Positions 34,474 to 43,604 are shown, numbered from the stretch's first letter. The stretch is DNA of 64,000 nucleotides from CAZGUX01 sp964529305 (GCA_964529305.1 CAZGUX010000062.1:48299-112298), one strand, 5' to 3'. Numbers and translations: made by a program. The notes: generated from the letters alone by a model not told the origin.

Positions 34474-36581
34474 GGAACGTGCTGCTGGCGGCGCTGGTGG
34501 CCGCGAATGCCTTCAGCGGAGTTCCTGGGTTTACACGCTTCTATGCGAACGCCGGCGATCCGGTGGAGGGGGGCCTTCTCCTGCTCGGCGAACTCGGTTG
34601 CGTGAACTGCCACGCATCGAAAGCCGGGCTCGATTCGCGTATGGGGCCTGTGCTCACCGGCGTGGGTTCCCGCTTGCGCAGGACCTACATCGAGAAGGTG
34701 CTTGGCGGCGCGGCGGCGACGGGCATGCCGCGGTTTCCTTCCCTTTCCTCTGAGGAACGCTCGGCGCTCGTCCAACTGCTGGCGTCTTCCAGATCCACAC
34801 CGGCGGCGGTGACCGCCGGATCGGTCGAACGAGGGCGAGGCTTGTTCGAGCGGGTAGGGTGCGCCGCGTGCCACGGAGCCACCGTCGCATCCGCGGCCGG
34901 CAAGTATCAACCCGGCGCCCTGGCGGCCTTTGTTCGCGACCCGCTGGCGACTCACCCGTCGGGACGGATGCCGCGCTTCCCTCTCGACTTGCAAGAGGCC
35001 GCCGACCTCGAAGCCTACCTCGGCAACGGCCTGATTGCCGAGACGACGCCGGCGATTCCGGCGACCACCGGCCGGCGCGTTTTCGCCTCCGCCGGGTGCG
35101 GCCACTGCCATCGCCTCGGAGCCGAACGCCAGACGATCGCTTCCACCGTCACTCCTGCGCCGATCGAGTCGCTCACACACCTCGACCGTGGGTGCCTTGA
35201 CCCCTCGACTCGCTCCACTCCCCGTTTTGCCCTGTCCGCCGACGAACGCGAAGCCCTTCGCGCCGCTATCCGCGCGCTCGTCAAAGGACATCGGATCACG
35301 GATGCACAGCGTCTGGAACTGCGGCTGACCGCGTTGCAGTGCTACTCCTGTCACTCGCGCAATGCCAAGGGCGGACCCGAGCGGGCCCGGCTCGATTTCT
35401 TCACGGTCGTCCAGGATACCGACCTCGGCGATGAAGGCCGCCTGCCTCCACCACTGACCGCCGCCGGATACAAACTCACCGGGGAAGCGCTGCACGCCGC
35501 CATTAACGGCAAGACCCGCGTCCACCCGCAGATGTCGACGCGCATGCCGGACTTCGGCGCCGGGAACGCGGCGCAACTCGGGCAGTGGTTCGCAGCCGTC
35601 GATCTGCCCGCGGGGTTCCAACCCAGCGAACGGATCGGACGCAACGCGGCGGGTCGTGAACTCGTGGGCGTCAAAGGACTGGGCTGCATCAACTGCCACA
35701 ACCTTCGTGGGCGCAAATCGCTGGGGATCGGCGCGTCGGATCTGGCGTTGGCGCCGGAGCGCCTGCGCGTTGAATGGTTCCGCGACTTCCTGATGGAGCC
35801 GTCGCGCTTCCATCCATCCACGCGCATGCCGTCGTTCTGGCCCGGCGGCGTGGCCACCAATAAGAAGGTGTCGCGCGGAAACGCCGCCGCCCAGATCGAC
35901 AGCATCTGGGTGTACCTGATGGAGGTGGACCAGACACGCCTCCCGGTGGGCCTGGAGGACAAGGGCGCGTTCGAACTCAAACCCAGCGACCACGCGATTG
36001 TCCTGCGAGCCTTCATGAAAGACGCCGGGACGCACGCGGTGGCCGTCGGATTTCCGCACCAGGTCCACGCCGCGTTCGACTCAAACGAGGTTCGCTGGGC
36101 TCTCCTGTGGCGCGGACGCTTCGTCGATGCCGAGAGCGTCTGGGAAGACCGGTTCAATCCGCCGATGAGTCCTCTCGGGACGGACGTGGTGACGCTTCCG
36201 CACGGCGGAGCGTTCGCCAGGCTCGAGAACGCGGACGCACCTTGGCCGGCCGGTGACCGCGCCTACCGCTTTCGCGGCTACCGGCTGGATGCAAAAGGAG
36301 TGCCGTCGTTTCTCTACGACTACGCGGGGGCTCGCGTGGTCGACACACTGACGCCCTCGCCCACCGGTGGTTTCGAGAGAACGATCGAGGTCGAGACGCC
36401 CGAGGCGTTGTGGTTTCGTGCCGCCTCCGGCAAGGTCATCGACCGGCGAGACGATTGGTTCGTGGTCGACGGCCGGCTTCGCGTCCGCATCGCGGGCGCC
36501 GCGGCCGTGCAGCGTTCGAGCGACGTTGTGGTGTCTCTGCCCCCGGGCCGCCATACGCTTCGCGTGGAGTTGTCATGGTGA
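34464..36581 (+). CDS. Five-heme secreted c-type cytochrome
   Basis: The 705-residue protein has a signal peptide (MCLRNVLLAALVAANAFSGV) and five CxxCH motifs: CVNCH (46-50), CAACH (133-137), CGHCH (212-216), CYSCH (293-297) and CINCH (408-412), at about 80-115-residue spacing. This indicates five tandem cytochrome-c domains. The last 250 residues lack heme sites and look like a beta-rich module. It overlaps the upstream isomerase by 10 bases and the downstream dehydrogenase-like gene by 7 bases. It probably carries electrons from that dehydrogenase; no closer family name is supported. Confidence 0.87.
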   Translation: MCLRNVLLAALVAANAFSGVPGFTRFYANAGDPVEGGLLLLGELGCVNCHASKAGLDSRMGPVLTGVGSRLRRTYIEKVLGGAAATGMPRFPSLSSEERSALVQLLASSRSTPAAVTAGSVERGRGLFERVGCAACHGATVASAAGKYQPGALAAFVRDPLATHPSGRMPRFPLDLQEAADLEAYLGNGLIAETTPAIPATTGRRVFASAGCGHCHRLGAERQTIASTVTPAPIESLTHLDRGCLDPSTRSTPRFALSADEREALRAAIRALVKGHRITDAQRLELRLTALQCYSCHSRNAKGGPERARLDFFTVVQDTDLGDEGRLPPPLTAAGYKLTGEALHAAINGKTRVHPQMSTRMPDFGAGNAAQLGQWFAAVDLPAGFQPSERIGRNAAGRELVGVKGLGCINCHNLRGRKSLGIGASDLALAPERLRVEWFRDFLMEPSRFHPSTRMPSFWPGGVATNKKVSRGNAAAQIDSIWVYLMEVDQTRLPVGLEDKGAFELKPSDHAIVLRAFMKDAGTHAVAVGFPHQVHAAFDSNEVRWALLWRGRFVDAESVWEDRFNPPMSPLGTDVVTLPHGGAFARLENADAPWPAGDRAYRFRGYRLDAKGVPSFLYDYAGARVVDTLTPSPTGGFERTIEVETPEALWFRAASGKVIDRRDDWFVVDGRLRVRIAGAAAVQRSSDVVVSLPPGRHTLRVELSW

Positions 36582-38023
36582 TGCGGCCTGTTGTGCTGGT
36601 TCTTCTTGCGGCAATTGCCTCGGGCCAGACGGAGGACGACTTCTACAAGCGGATTACGATTCCCGTTCCGGAGGGGATCAAACTCGAAGTGAGCGGGCTC
36701 GAGACGCTGCCCGACGGAAGGATCGCGGCGGCCACTCGCAAGGGCGAAGTGTGGATCCTCGACAACGCCTATGACGATCCTCCCGTCAAGGTAAAGTTCC
36801 AACGATTCGCCTTCGGCCTGCACGAGCCGTTGGGGCTGGTTTGGCGCGACGACAGTTTTCTCCTGATGCAGCGCACCGAGTTGACCCGCCTGCGCGACAT
36901 CAATCGGGACGGCACGGCGGACGAGTATCTCACCGTCGCCAAGGGGTGGGGCGTCACCGGCAACTATCACGAGTACGCCTATGGCCCGAAACTCGATCCC
37001 GCCGGAGACATGTGGGTCACTCTGAACTCTTCGATCGGTGAAAAGTTGACCCCGGAAGACCAGTGGCGCGGCTGGAGTCTTCGGATTCGGCCCGATGGTT
37101 CGTGGACCCCGGTCTCGGCCGGCATGCGCTCGCCGTCCGGACTCGGCGTGAACGTCGAGGGCGATGTCTTCTACACGGACCAGCAGGGCAACTGGGTCCC
37201 GACGAACAACCTGCATCATATCCGGCGCGGGGTATTCCATGGACATCCGGACTCGCTCAAAGACTGCGCACGCCCAGAGTCGACGCTCTCGCGGCCGGAG
37301 ATCGTACAAGGGATCCCGATCACGGAGGCGGTCAAGCGGATTCCCAAGCTTGTCCTGCCGGCGGTCTGGTTCCCCTATCGCAAGATGGGCATGAGCGCCA
37401 CCGACGTGGTGACGGACCGCACCGGAGGGCGATTCGGCCCGTTCGGCGATCAATTATTTGTGGGCGACTTCACGCTCTCGCTGGTGATGCGGGTGTGGCT
37501 GGAGAAGGTCGCGGGCGAGTATCAGGGCGCGTGCTTCCCGTTTCGCGAAGGCTTCGACAGCGCCATCGTTCGACTAGGGTGGGGTAAGGACGGATCGATG
37601 TTCGCGGGCCTGACCAACCGGGGATGGAACTCGCTCGGCACGCGATCGTACGGTCTGCAGCGGCTCGTGTGGACGGGGAAGGTTCCGTTTGAAGTGCTCA
37701 CGATGTCCGCGCGCGCGTCGGGTTTTTCGCTCGAGTTCACCAAGCCGGTTGATGCAAAAGCCGCCGGCGAGATCAGTGCTTATCGGATGTCGAGCTACAC
37801 GTACCTGTATCACCAAACCTACGGAAGCCCGGAGATCGAGACGCGGGAACTGAAGATCACCTCGGCGACGGTCGCACCCGATCGCAAGTCGGTTGTGCTC
37901 GAGGTGGAAGGCCTCCGTGAAGGCTACGTTCACGAACTGCACCTGCCGGGAGTCCGGTCCGCCGGCGGCGAGAAACTGCTTCATCCGGCCGGGTATTACA
38001 CGTTGAACCGCATCCCTCGCTGA
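36575..38023 (+). CDS. Secreted sorbosone-dehydrogenase-like beta-propeller protein
   Basis: The 482-residue protein has a signal peptide (MVMRPVVLVLLAAIASG) and then a six-bladed propeller of the glucose/sorbosone dehydrogenase group: GLETLPDGRIAAATRKGEVW, LGLVWRDDSFLLMQRTELTR, DINRDGTADEYLTV, AGMRSPSGLGVNVEGDVFYT, FVGDFTLSLVMRV and GLTNRGWNSLG. Such proteins use a PQQ-like cofactor or act as adhesins; the active-site residues were not verified. The start ATG at 36575 follows GGAG by five bases; a second ATG at 36581 overlaps the pentaheme stop (TGATG). Coupling to the pentaheme gene suggests a joint electron-transfer function. Confidence 0.82.
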   Translation: MVMRPVVLVLLAAIASGQTEDDFYKRITIPVPEGIKLEVSGLETLPDGRIAAATRKGEVWILDNAYDDPPVKVKFQRFAFGLHEPLGLVWRDDSFLLMQRTELTRLRDINRDGTADEYLTVAKGWGVTGNYHEYAYGPKLDPAGDMWVTLNSSIGEKLTPEDQWRGWSLRIRPDGSWTPVSAGMRSPSGLGVNVEGDVFYTDQQGNWVPTNNLHHIRRGVFHGHPDSLKDCARPESTLSRPEIVQGIPITEAVKRIPKLVLPAVWFPYRKMGMSATDVVTDRTGGRFGPFGDQLFVGDFTLSLVMRVWLEKVAGEYQGACFPFREGFDSAIVRLGWGKDGSMFAGLTNRGWNSLGTRSYGLQRLVWTGKVPFEVLTMSARASGFSLEFTKPVDAKAAGEISAYRMSSYTYLYHQTYGSPEIETRELKITSATVAPDRKSVVLEVEGLREGYVHELHLPGVRSAGGEKLLHPAGYYTLNRIPR

Positions 38024-38029
38024 GGTGGG

Positions 38030-38080
38030 GCCGACTTCAGCCGGCGGCGCGCTTCAGCGCGCCGCGGCCTCAAGGCCGCC
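38030..38080. repeat. Three adjacent GC-rich stem-loops (REP-like)
   Basis: In the 46-base gap and the following 11 bases are GCCGACTTCAGCCGGC, GGCGCGC-TTCA-GCGCGCC (38046-38063) and GCGGCC-TCAA-GGCCGC (38064-38079). The second has the GCGCGC/TTCA core seen inverted in the REP copies near 43690. Function could be termination of the upstream gene. Confidence 0.65.
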
Positions 38081-38486
38081 CTACTGCGACTGTTAATCCG
38101 GGGACACCCGCGGCGGCAAGCATGTCCCGGATTTCGTCGAGCAGCGCGGCGGGCAGCGGCCGTCCCGGAGGACGCGGCGGACCGCACGGCTCGCCCAGCA
38201 TGGCCAGGATGGCCTTGTCGAAGTGACCTTCGCTCCCGCTGTAATCGTAGGCCTTGTAGAACAGCTTGTAGTAAGGCATGCGGAATCGGCGGACGAGGTC
38301 CAGCGCCTCGGGGTAGCGCCGCTCTTCGAGGCACTGCCAGAGGTTGAGCCCGTATTCAGGCCACGCCAGCGGCGGATGGCTGACGAATCCCGTCGCGCCC
38401 ATCATGTGAGAGAAGACCTCGCTCAATTGGTTATCGATGATCGGCAGCGCAATGAAATTGCCTCGGATGGTTTCGCGAGAATTCAT
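38070..38486 (-). pseudogene. Truncated dihydrodipicolinate-synthase-like (DapA) remnant
   Basis: The 138-residue frame reads like the C-terminal half of a DapA-family aldolase: GATGFVSHPPLAWPEYGLNL and WQCLEERRYPEALDLVRRF, then a helical end. The family is about 300 residues, so the first half, including the catalytic Tyr and Schiff-base Lys, is missing. The ATG at 38484-38486 comes one base after the stop of the FG-GAP gene (TGACATG), so it is probably still translated. A loss by deletion, with the FG-GAP gene now abutting, is the likely history. A short catalytically inactive protein is the alternative. Confidence 0.6.
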
Positions 38487-38487
38487 G

Positions 38488-40767
38488 TCAGTTGGTCTTC
38501 TTTGTTGTGGACGCGCTTCGGCTTTCGACCACACCCGGCCGGAACGGCGGGGGCGCGGGATGGTCGAGCGCGGCGCGACGGAAGAAATAGGTCCAACCGG
38601 ATTCGCCTCCCGTGATCAGATCGAGACTTCCATCGCGATCCCAGTCTACTGCCTTCGTGCTGGTCTCGTGTAGACCCACCAGGATCGGCTGGCCGTAAAA
38701 CCGCAGCAGTTCGCGACGGAACGCCGGCCGCGCGTTGCTCCCGGCGTTGCGGTAGAGCACCAGTTGCTTGTCCTGGTTGGTGAGGATGTCGAAGTCGCCG
38801 TCGCCATCCCAGTCTGCGGCCTCAAAGCCGTGCTGGTAAGGGATCGGTGTCTGGAACGATCTGCCGTCTTCCATCCGCAGCGGTTCAGGAGGACGCAGGT
38901 GCAGAATCCCATCGCCTGCCCGATACCGAAGGTAAAGACTCACGGTGATTCGCGGATTGTCGTTGCGGTCACGCGGGCCGGTGGAACCGGTAACCAGATC
39001 GATCAGGCCATCGCCGTTCCAATCGACCGTGGCCGGATGCGCGCGGAACGAAAAGTGCTCGCCGCCGTCGTGGACGAGTTTTCGCATCGGCGCAAAGCGG
39101 GGGCCGCGGCGCGTGCCCACGTTCTCAAAGTAGGCGATGCGGTTGCTGTTGTTACCCACCAGCAGGTCCAGGTCGCCGTCCCCGTCCCAGTCGACGTAGG
39201 CCGGCTTGGATTGGCCAAGCAGGCGCTCGGGGTCGGGGTCGTGGATGAATTGCCAGCGGGCAACGTACATCGCAGTCCGGTCGGTCAGGGGAATCGGGCG
39301 GGCCTTGTTGAACATGGTTCGTCCGGCGGCGCTGACGTTTTCGATCAACTGAACCGCGCCGCCCTCGTTGCCGGCGATGAAGTCGAGATCCCCGTCGCCT
39401 TCCCAGTCGGCCACTTCCACGCTGCTGTAGCCTCCGGAGGAACAAGGCAGGCCGCGCGCCAGCAGAGGGCCTCGATCGATAAACGCCGCGGGTGTCTTTT
39501 CGAAATAGCGCAGCCACGATCCCTGGTAGTTGACGAACAGGCCGTGGAACGCCGCGCTGTCGGCAACGGCCACATGCGCAAATCCCTCGGGCGTGGTGTC
39601 GATGACGCACGCCGGCGGTTTCGAAAACTGGGGAGACTCGCGCGTTCCGGTGTTCTCCCAGGCCACCACGCACGTTCTGGGAGGGTCGGTGTGGAGACCG
39701 CCGGTCGATCCGATCAGGTCTGCTTTTCCGTCTCCGTTGACGTCGTAAAGACCGGCAGGCCACTCGTCATACGGCGTCTTGCCGGTCAGCGACAAGGGTT
39801 CGGGCGGGCCGAACTTCCCTTCCGAGAGGACATGCCGAAACCAGGTGGAATTCACCTCTTGGATGGGAAAGTACTGCACATGAAGACGCAGGGTGAAGAG
39901 ATCGAGGGAGCCTTGCCCGCTCCAGTCGAGCAGGCGCATGCCGTAGGTGAGGTCGCCACCGCCGTGCCAGTCGACCGCGGGCCCGGCGGCCAGAACCGGA
40001 AGTCCGAAGGCATCCCGTTCGCCGGTGTTGAGGTACACCTTCATGGTGTTGCGAAGCTTGCCACCACCGACTCCGCACAGGATGTCGGGGCGCCCGTCGC
40101 GGTTCCAGTCGATCACCTGGAAGGAGGCGTACATGTCCTGGATCACCTGTCCATCGGCTTTCAGGCGCACGTATCGATCGAACCGGGGCTGGCGGTTGGA
40201 GCCGATGTTCCGCCAGAAATAGAGGCCCCACCAGGGTTCGCCGTACGAGGTGGAGTAGATGTTCCTCTGGAGCAGATCGGTTCGGCCATCGCCGTCCCAA
40301 TCGACGGGCATTGGTTGGTCGTTGGTCATCCCAACGCCGAGGTTGTGGAATTCGCCGGGCCGATTGTAGAAGAAGGAGTCACCGACGCCGATGGGTTCCC
40401 GGTGCGTAACGAGAGGTTCGAGCGGTTTGGTCCGGTGGTTGAAATAGAGCCAGAAGACATGGCGTCCCGGGCGGCGCACCAGCCAGGACACTCGACCCGG
40501 GTCTCCGCGTTCGAGAGACTCGGACACTTGCGAGGCAACGTCCCCTCCGGGGCCGGCAACCAGGATGCTGGCCGGGTCGACGTTGCCAAGATCCACGGGA
40601 ACCGAGACGGGGCTGTTGGCGAAGCGGCCAGTATCGACCTCGATCCGGAGGCGGAACTCCCGATCCTTGCGGCTCCAGGGTTCGCCAGCGGCGCAAGCGG
40701 CGGCTGCCAGCAACACCAGGCAGGCGCGCCACGGTGGTCTTCGTCTTGTCTGGTCAGGTGGACTCAC
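38488..40767 (-). CDS. Large secreted FG-GAP/VCBS repeat protein
   Basis: The 759-residue protein starts at a GTG (40765-40767) six bases after AGAGGG, giving a signal peptide (RACLVLLAAAACAAG). It has nine calcium-binding-type loops of the FG-GAP pattern: DWDGDGRTDLL, DWNRDGRPDIL, DWSGQGSLDLF, DVNGDGKADLI, DWEGDGDLDFI, DWDGDGDLDLL, DWNGDGLIDLV, DWDGDGDFDIL and DWDRDGSLDLI. This is an integrin-alpha-like beta-propeller, secreted, of unknown ligand. It follows a regulator gene on the same strand and is followed by the DapA remnant. The frame is open to 40914, but no other start is convincing. Confidence 0.85.
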   Translation of the reverse strand: MSPPDQTRRRPPWRACLVLLAAAACAAGEPWSRKDREFRLRIEVDTGRFANSPVSVPVDLGNVDPASILVAGPGGDVASQVSESLERGDPGRVSWLVRRPGRHVFWLYFNHRTKPLEPLVTHREPIGVGDSFFYNRPGEFHNLGVGMTNDQPMPVDWDGDGRTDLLQRNIYSTSYGEPWWGLYFWRNIGSNRQPRFDRYVRLKADGQVIQDMYASFQVIDWNRDGRPDILCGVGGGKLRNTMKVYLNTGERDAFGLPVLAAGPAVDWHGGGDLTYGMRLLDWSGQGSLDLFTLRLHVQYFPIQEVNSTWFRHVLSEGKFGPPEPLSLTGKTPYDEWPAGLYDVNGDGKADLIGSTGGLHTDPPRTCVVAWENTGTRESPQFSKPPACVIDTTPEGFAHVAVADSAAFHGLFVNYQGSWLRYFEKTPAAFIDRGPLLARGLPCSSGGYSSVEVADWEGDGDLDFIAGNEGGAVQLIENVSAAGRTMFNKARPIPLTDRTAMYVARWQFIHDPDPERLLGQSKPAYVDWDGDGDLDLLVGNNSNRIAYFENVGTRRGPRFAPMRKLVHDGGEHFSFRAHPATVDWNGDGLIDLVTGSTGPRDRNDNPRITVSLYLRYRAGDGILHLRPPEPLRMEDGRSFQTPIPYQHGFEAADWDGDGDFDILTNQDKQLVLYRNAGSNARPAFRRELLRFYGQPILVGLHETSTKAVDWDRDGSLDLITGGESGWTYFFRRAALDHPAPPPFRPGVVESRSASTTKKTN

Positions 40768-41449
40768 GATGGCCCTCTCTTCCCGTGATAGCGCGGGGCG
40801 GGAGGTTCGACACTTTGAAATCCCGCAAGCGATTGGTGTGATTGACGAAAAAAAATGGCGCGTGTTGAACTGGAACGGGAACTGGAACAACTGGAACATT
40901 CCACTTTGTTCCACTTTCTGGCTAGTCGAATCATGGGGTTAGGGGTGAAGTGGAACAAGTGGAACAAGAAAATTCGATAAAACCACGGAAGTACTTGAAA
41001 CAACACTGCTTAGGTCTGTTTTAGCGACGTCTTTTGTTCCATTTGATCCACTTCCAAATGGAACAGGGACGCGGCCAGGGAGGCCTAACTGTTGATCCAT
41101 CTTAGACTTCTGTGCGGCGATCCGGCGAGCAGAGTCGGGAAAGGGTTGAGAACTCCTGTGCACGGCGATGCCTTCTCTGCTCTCACGATAGCGCGAGAGG
41201 GCAAGGATTCTGATGTCCGGCGCATGGAACGAAAGAGCGGCTGTGTTGAAATCAAGAGGGTTATTGAGCGGAAAAATAATTGAAAGGGTTGTGAATGGCT
41301 TTTCGGGTTCGAACGGAACGGGCGGGCTTCAGCGGCGCGAGCGCTGGCCCCGGCCCGCCGAGGAGGAATCCAAAATTGCCCGCTCCCTTCCGGTCGCGGC
41401 TCTGATTGTTCAACGGTTTACGGATGACGCTTCCGCCGGGCGACGCACC
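40768..41449. other. 682-base intergenic stretch with TGGAAC motif cluster
   Basis: No gene is supported here. Between 40866 and 41064 TGGAAC occurs six times (near 40871, 40883, 40892, 40951, 40960 and 41059) and its complement GTTCCA twice (40908, 41036), mostly as GTGGAACAA or CTGGAACA. This lies upstream of the FG-GAP gene start. From 41378 to 41405 is a copy of the CCGCTCCCTTCCGGTCGCGG repeat also found near 52468 and 61431. Confidence 0.6.
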
Positions 41450-42787
41450 CTACCGCGGGGGTGCACCACGCGCGAGCGTGGCTTGTCCCGCTCGAACCGT
41501 GGGTTGGGACCCGTCACGACCCGGCGAAGCGGTGGATTTCGCTGGAGGGGAATGGCGAGTCACGCGCAGGCGTTCGGGCAGACGCTCCTCCTCTGACAAG
41601 GGATAGTGCAACACCTTGGCCGCGGTCATTTCGGCGTGATAGGCCCGGAAGCCGTCGGTGAGTTCGAAGTGTTCCAGGCGAAGATCCGGGGTGAACTCAT
41701 AAATGGTGGCGGCGCGAGGAGTATTGTCCCATTGTTCCAATACATCCACCAAAATCGACGACGGGTTCAGCCAGACGCGGCGAGCTTCGCTGTACGATTG
41801 AAGCGTCCGATTGAGCCGGCTTCGGGGAAACAGCACACGCGCCCGCTCCGCGGCCGTCGGGTAGCCCAGGATCTGATAGTCCGGATCCGATTCGCGTGCA
41901 GAGGCCGCACCTTGCATGCGTCGTGGATCCAGCACGACCATGGTCGCTGATTTTTCGGCGGCATTGGTCCCCGTGGCGTAGATCTCTCCGTCGCCGTCCC
42001 CATCCATGTCGGCGCTATTTACGCGGCCGAATACTCCAAAGTGCCAGTATTCTCCCAGGCTGCGCCCTCTGGCATCCAATAGGAAGATCGCCCCGGGATA
42101 GTAAATGGGGTGCGAGCCCGACAACGCGACCCATCGCTCCCCGTTGCGGCCGGAAACCACGGTGAAATCGCGAATGGAAAACGGCGGCCTGAAGCGGTCT
42201 TTATGGGTTTTGACCTCACGGCGGGGTACGTAGCGCCATAGCAACCGGCCCTTCGCGTCCAGACACAGCAGCGCGTCCTCGAGGTGTTCGGAGGAGTGGT
42301 AGAGGAAGAGGACCTCGGTGTTGCCGTCGCCGTCCAGATCGCCGCTCCACGAAACGTGAATTCCCGAGCTCTGAATGGGTTCGTAGGGCGGCATCGGGGC
42401 GGCGAAATGGTACCGCCAAAGTTCGCGCCCCTTGGTATTGTGAGCGACCAGCGCGGTACGTTCGACAGAGAACGACACCGGCGCTTGGGGCCGCAGCACT
42501 TCGATTCGCTCCGCGACGGTCAGCCCGAGCACCACCGCCGCGACGAGGGTGGAGGCCACCGCATACCGCTGGAGAAACCGAGTGGACTCCCACCAGGCCG
42601 GCTTGAGCCGGGTGCGCTGCCGCCAAGCCTCGAGTTCCGCGCGGTCGGCACTCACGCGGCCTCGCGCTCCCGGCATTCGCCGGACGGGCAAGCCCAGTTC
42701 CGCTTCCCATTTCTGGGCAGTGCGGACGTTCACCCCGAGGTGCGCGGCAATTTCTTTCCAGGAAGTGAATTCGCCTTCAGTGGACAC
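41450..42787 (-). CDS. Membrane-anchored DNA-binding protein with FG-GAP-like sensor domain
   Basis: The 445-residue protein starts at a GTG (42785-42787). Residues 8-56 form an excisionase/MerR-like helix-turn-helix (SWKEIAAHLGVNVRTAQKWE, RVSADRAELEAWRQR), residues 73-93 a transmembrane helix (YAVASTLVAAVVLGL), and the rest an extracytoplasmic beta-propeller-like domain with two FG-GAP loops, DLDGDGNTEVL and DMDGDGDGEIY. This is a one-component transmembrane regulator whose sensor resembles the neighbouring secreted FG-GAP protein. The last 35 residues are low-complexity Arg/Pro/Ala and look like translated intergenic repeat. It lies upstream of the FG-GAP gene on the same strand. Confidence 0.75.
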   Translation of the reverse strand: MSTEGEFTSWKEIAAHLGVNVRTAQKWEAELGLPVRRMPGARGRVSADRAELEAWRQRTRLKPAWWESTRFLQRYAVASTLVAAVVLGLTVAERIEVLRPQAPVSFSVERTALVAHNTKGRELWRYHFAAPMPPYEPIQSSGIHVSWSGDLDGDGNTEVLFLYHSSEHLEDALLCLDAKGRLLWRYVPRREVKTHKDRFRPPFSIRDFTVVSGRNGERWVALSGSHPIYYPGAIFLLDARGRSLGEYWHFGVFGRVNSADMDGDGDGEIYATGTNAAEKSATMVVLDPRRMQGAASARESDPDYQILGYPTAAERARVLFPRSRLNRTLQSYSEARRVWLNPSSILVDVLEQWDNTPRAATIYEFTPDLRLEHFELTDGFRAYHAEMTAAKVLHYPLSEEERLPERLRVTRHSPPAKSTASPGRDGSQPTVRAGQATLARGAPPR

Positions 42788-42960
42788 GGCCCATTCCCCT
42801 CACGCCCCGAAGCGCCCCACGCATTTCGTCGTAACCGGCAAAAGCACGCCCCGGGCAACGCCACAGTGTACCAAGTGCAGGTGGCTGGCACACCCGTTGT
42901 TGGCGCACGGTAGCGCGCGCTTCCTGCGAGCATGGGGAATTCATTTCCACGCCGGCCGGG

Positions 42961-43000
42961 GGGGAACTAAAGTTCCTATGCACGCTGAAGCGTGCGCCAC
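42961..43000 (+). repeat. REP copy 1
   Basis: Two hairpins, GGAACT-AA-AGTTCC (42963-42976) and GCACGC-TGAA-GCGTGC (42980-42995), then GCCAC. It lies just beyond the stop of the RAYT transposase gene. Confidence 0.85.
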
Positions 43001-43010
43001 CAATGGGTCG

Positions 43011-43604
43011 CTAGCCCAGACGCCGCTCTCCGGTCCAAGCGCTCGACCACTCGTACTCGCTCGCCGAGGCCGCCCATCCGGCTTTCACCGGGTTCTCTTC
43101 GATATACCGGACGATCCGTTGATACTCTTCTTCGCTGCGCACCCAGCGGTCATAAGACTCTCGCTGCCAGAAGGACTGCCCGGTGCGTCCGAGCCTCTGA
43201 TTCGCCGCGCGAGCGGTAGTTCCCTTGAGCCATTGCAGGACCTGGGTGGCAGGCTGCCTTGGCCGGAGCAGCGCGTGGACGTGGTTTCGCATCACGACCC
43301 AGGCGCCCAAATCGAACGAACCCATCTCCGCACCGCGCCGCAGCGCGTCCGTCACGATTCGGGCGATCTCCGGATCTTGCAGGAACAAAGGCCCGTCCGA
43401 GGTGGTGTCGAGGTATCGGTCCATCCACGTAAAGGCAGCGCCGGCATTGGGGGCGCCGGGAGGGGGATACCGCGTGCGCGGCAAGCTTCCGGCAAGGTGC
43501 CAGGTCACAAAGAGCCATGCGCCGGCCGGATAGGCGTGCGGCAGTCGCCGGAGAGAGGAGAACGTCACAAAGAAGAGTGAGATTCCTGAGCCATTCCTCT
43601 CCAC
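43011..43604 (-). CDS. REP-associated tyrosine transposase (RAYT, IS200-like Y1 family)
   Basis: About 197 residues with the Y1 transposase signature: AYPAGAWLFVTWHLAG (first strand), VVMRNHVHALLRP (the HUH metal-binding motif), SFWQRESYDRWVRSEEEY (catalytic Tyr region) and YIEENPVKAGWA, which is typical of RAYT proteins that act on bacterial REP hairpins. No ATG exists; a GTG at 43604 or 43568 is the likely start. The gene is enclosed by REP hairpins of one family on both sides (42961, 43619, 43681), as expected for a domesticated or active REPtron. It presumably nicks and joins REP-containing single-stranded DNA. Confidence 0.88.
   Translation of the reverse strand: MERNGSGISLFFVTFSSLRRLPHAYPAGAWLFVTWHLAGSLPRTRYPPPGAPNAGAAFTWMDRYLDTTSDGPLFLQDPEIARIVTDALRRGAEMGSFDLGAWVVMRNHVHALLRPRQPATQVLQWLKGTTARAANQRLGRTGQSFWQRESYDRWVRSEEEYQRIVRYIEENPVKAGWAASASEYEWSSAWTGERRLG

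Noticed and set aside
38764..40788. 674-residue open frame antisense to the FG-GAP gene
   Set aside because: Periodic because the FG-GAP loops are periodic; no start or domain of its own.
41092..41283. 63-residue open frame in the intergenic stretch
   Set aside because: No ribosome site, no family match and composition like the surrounding noncoding sequence.
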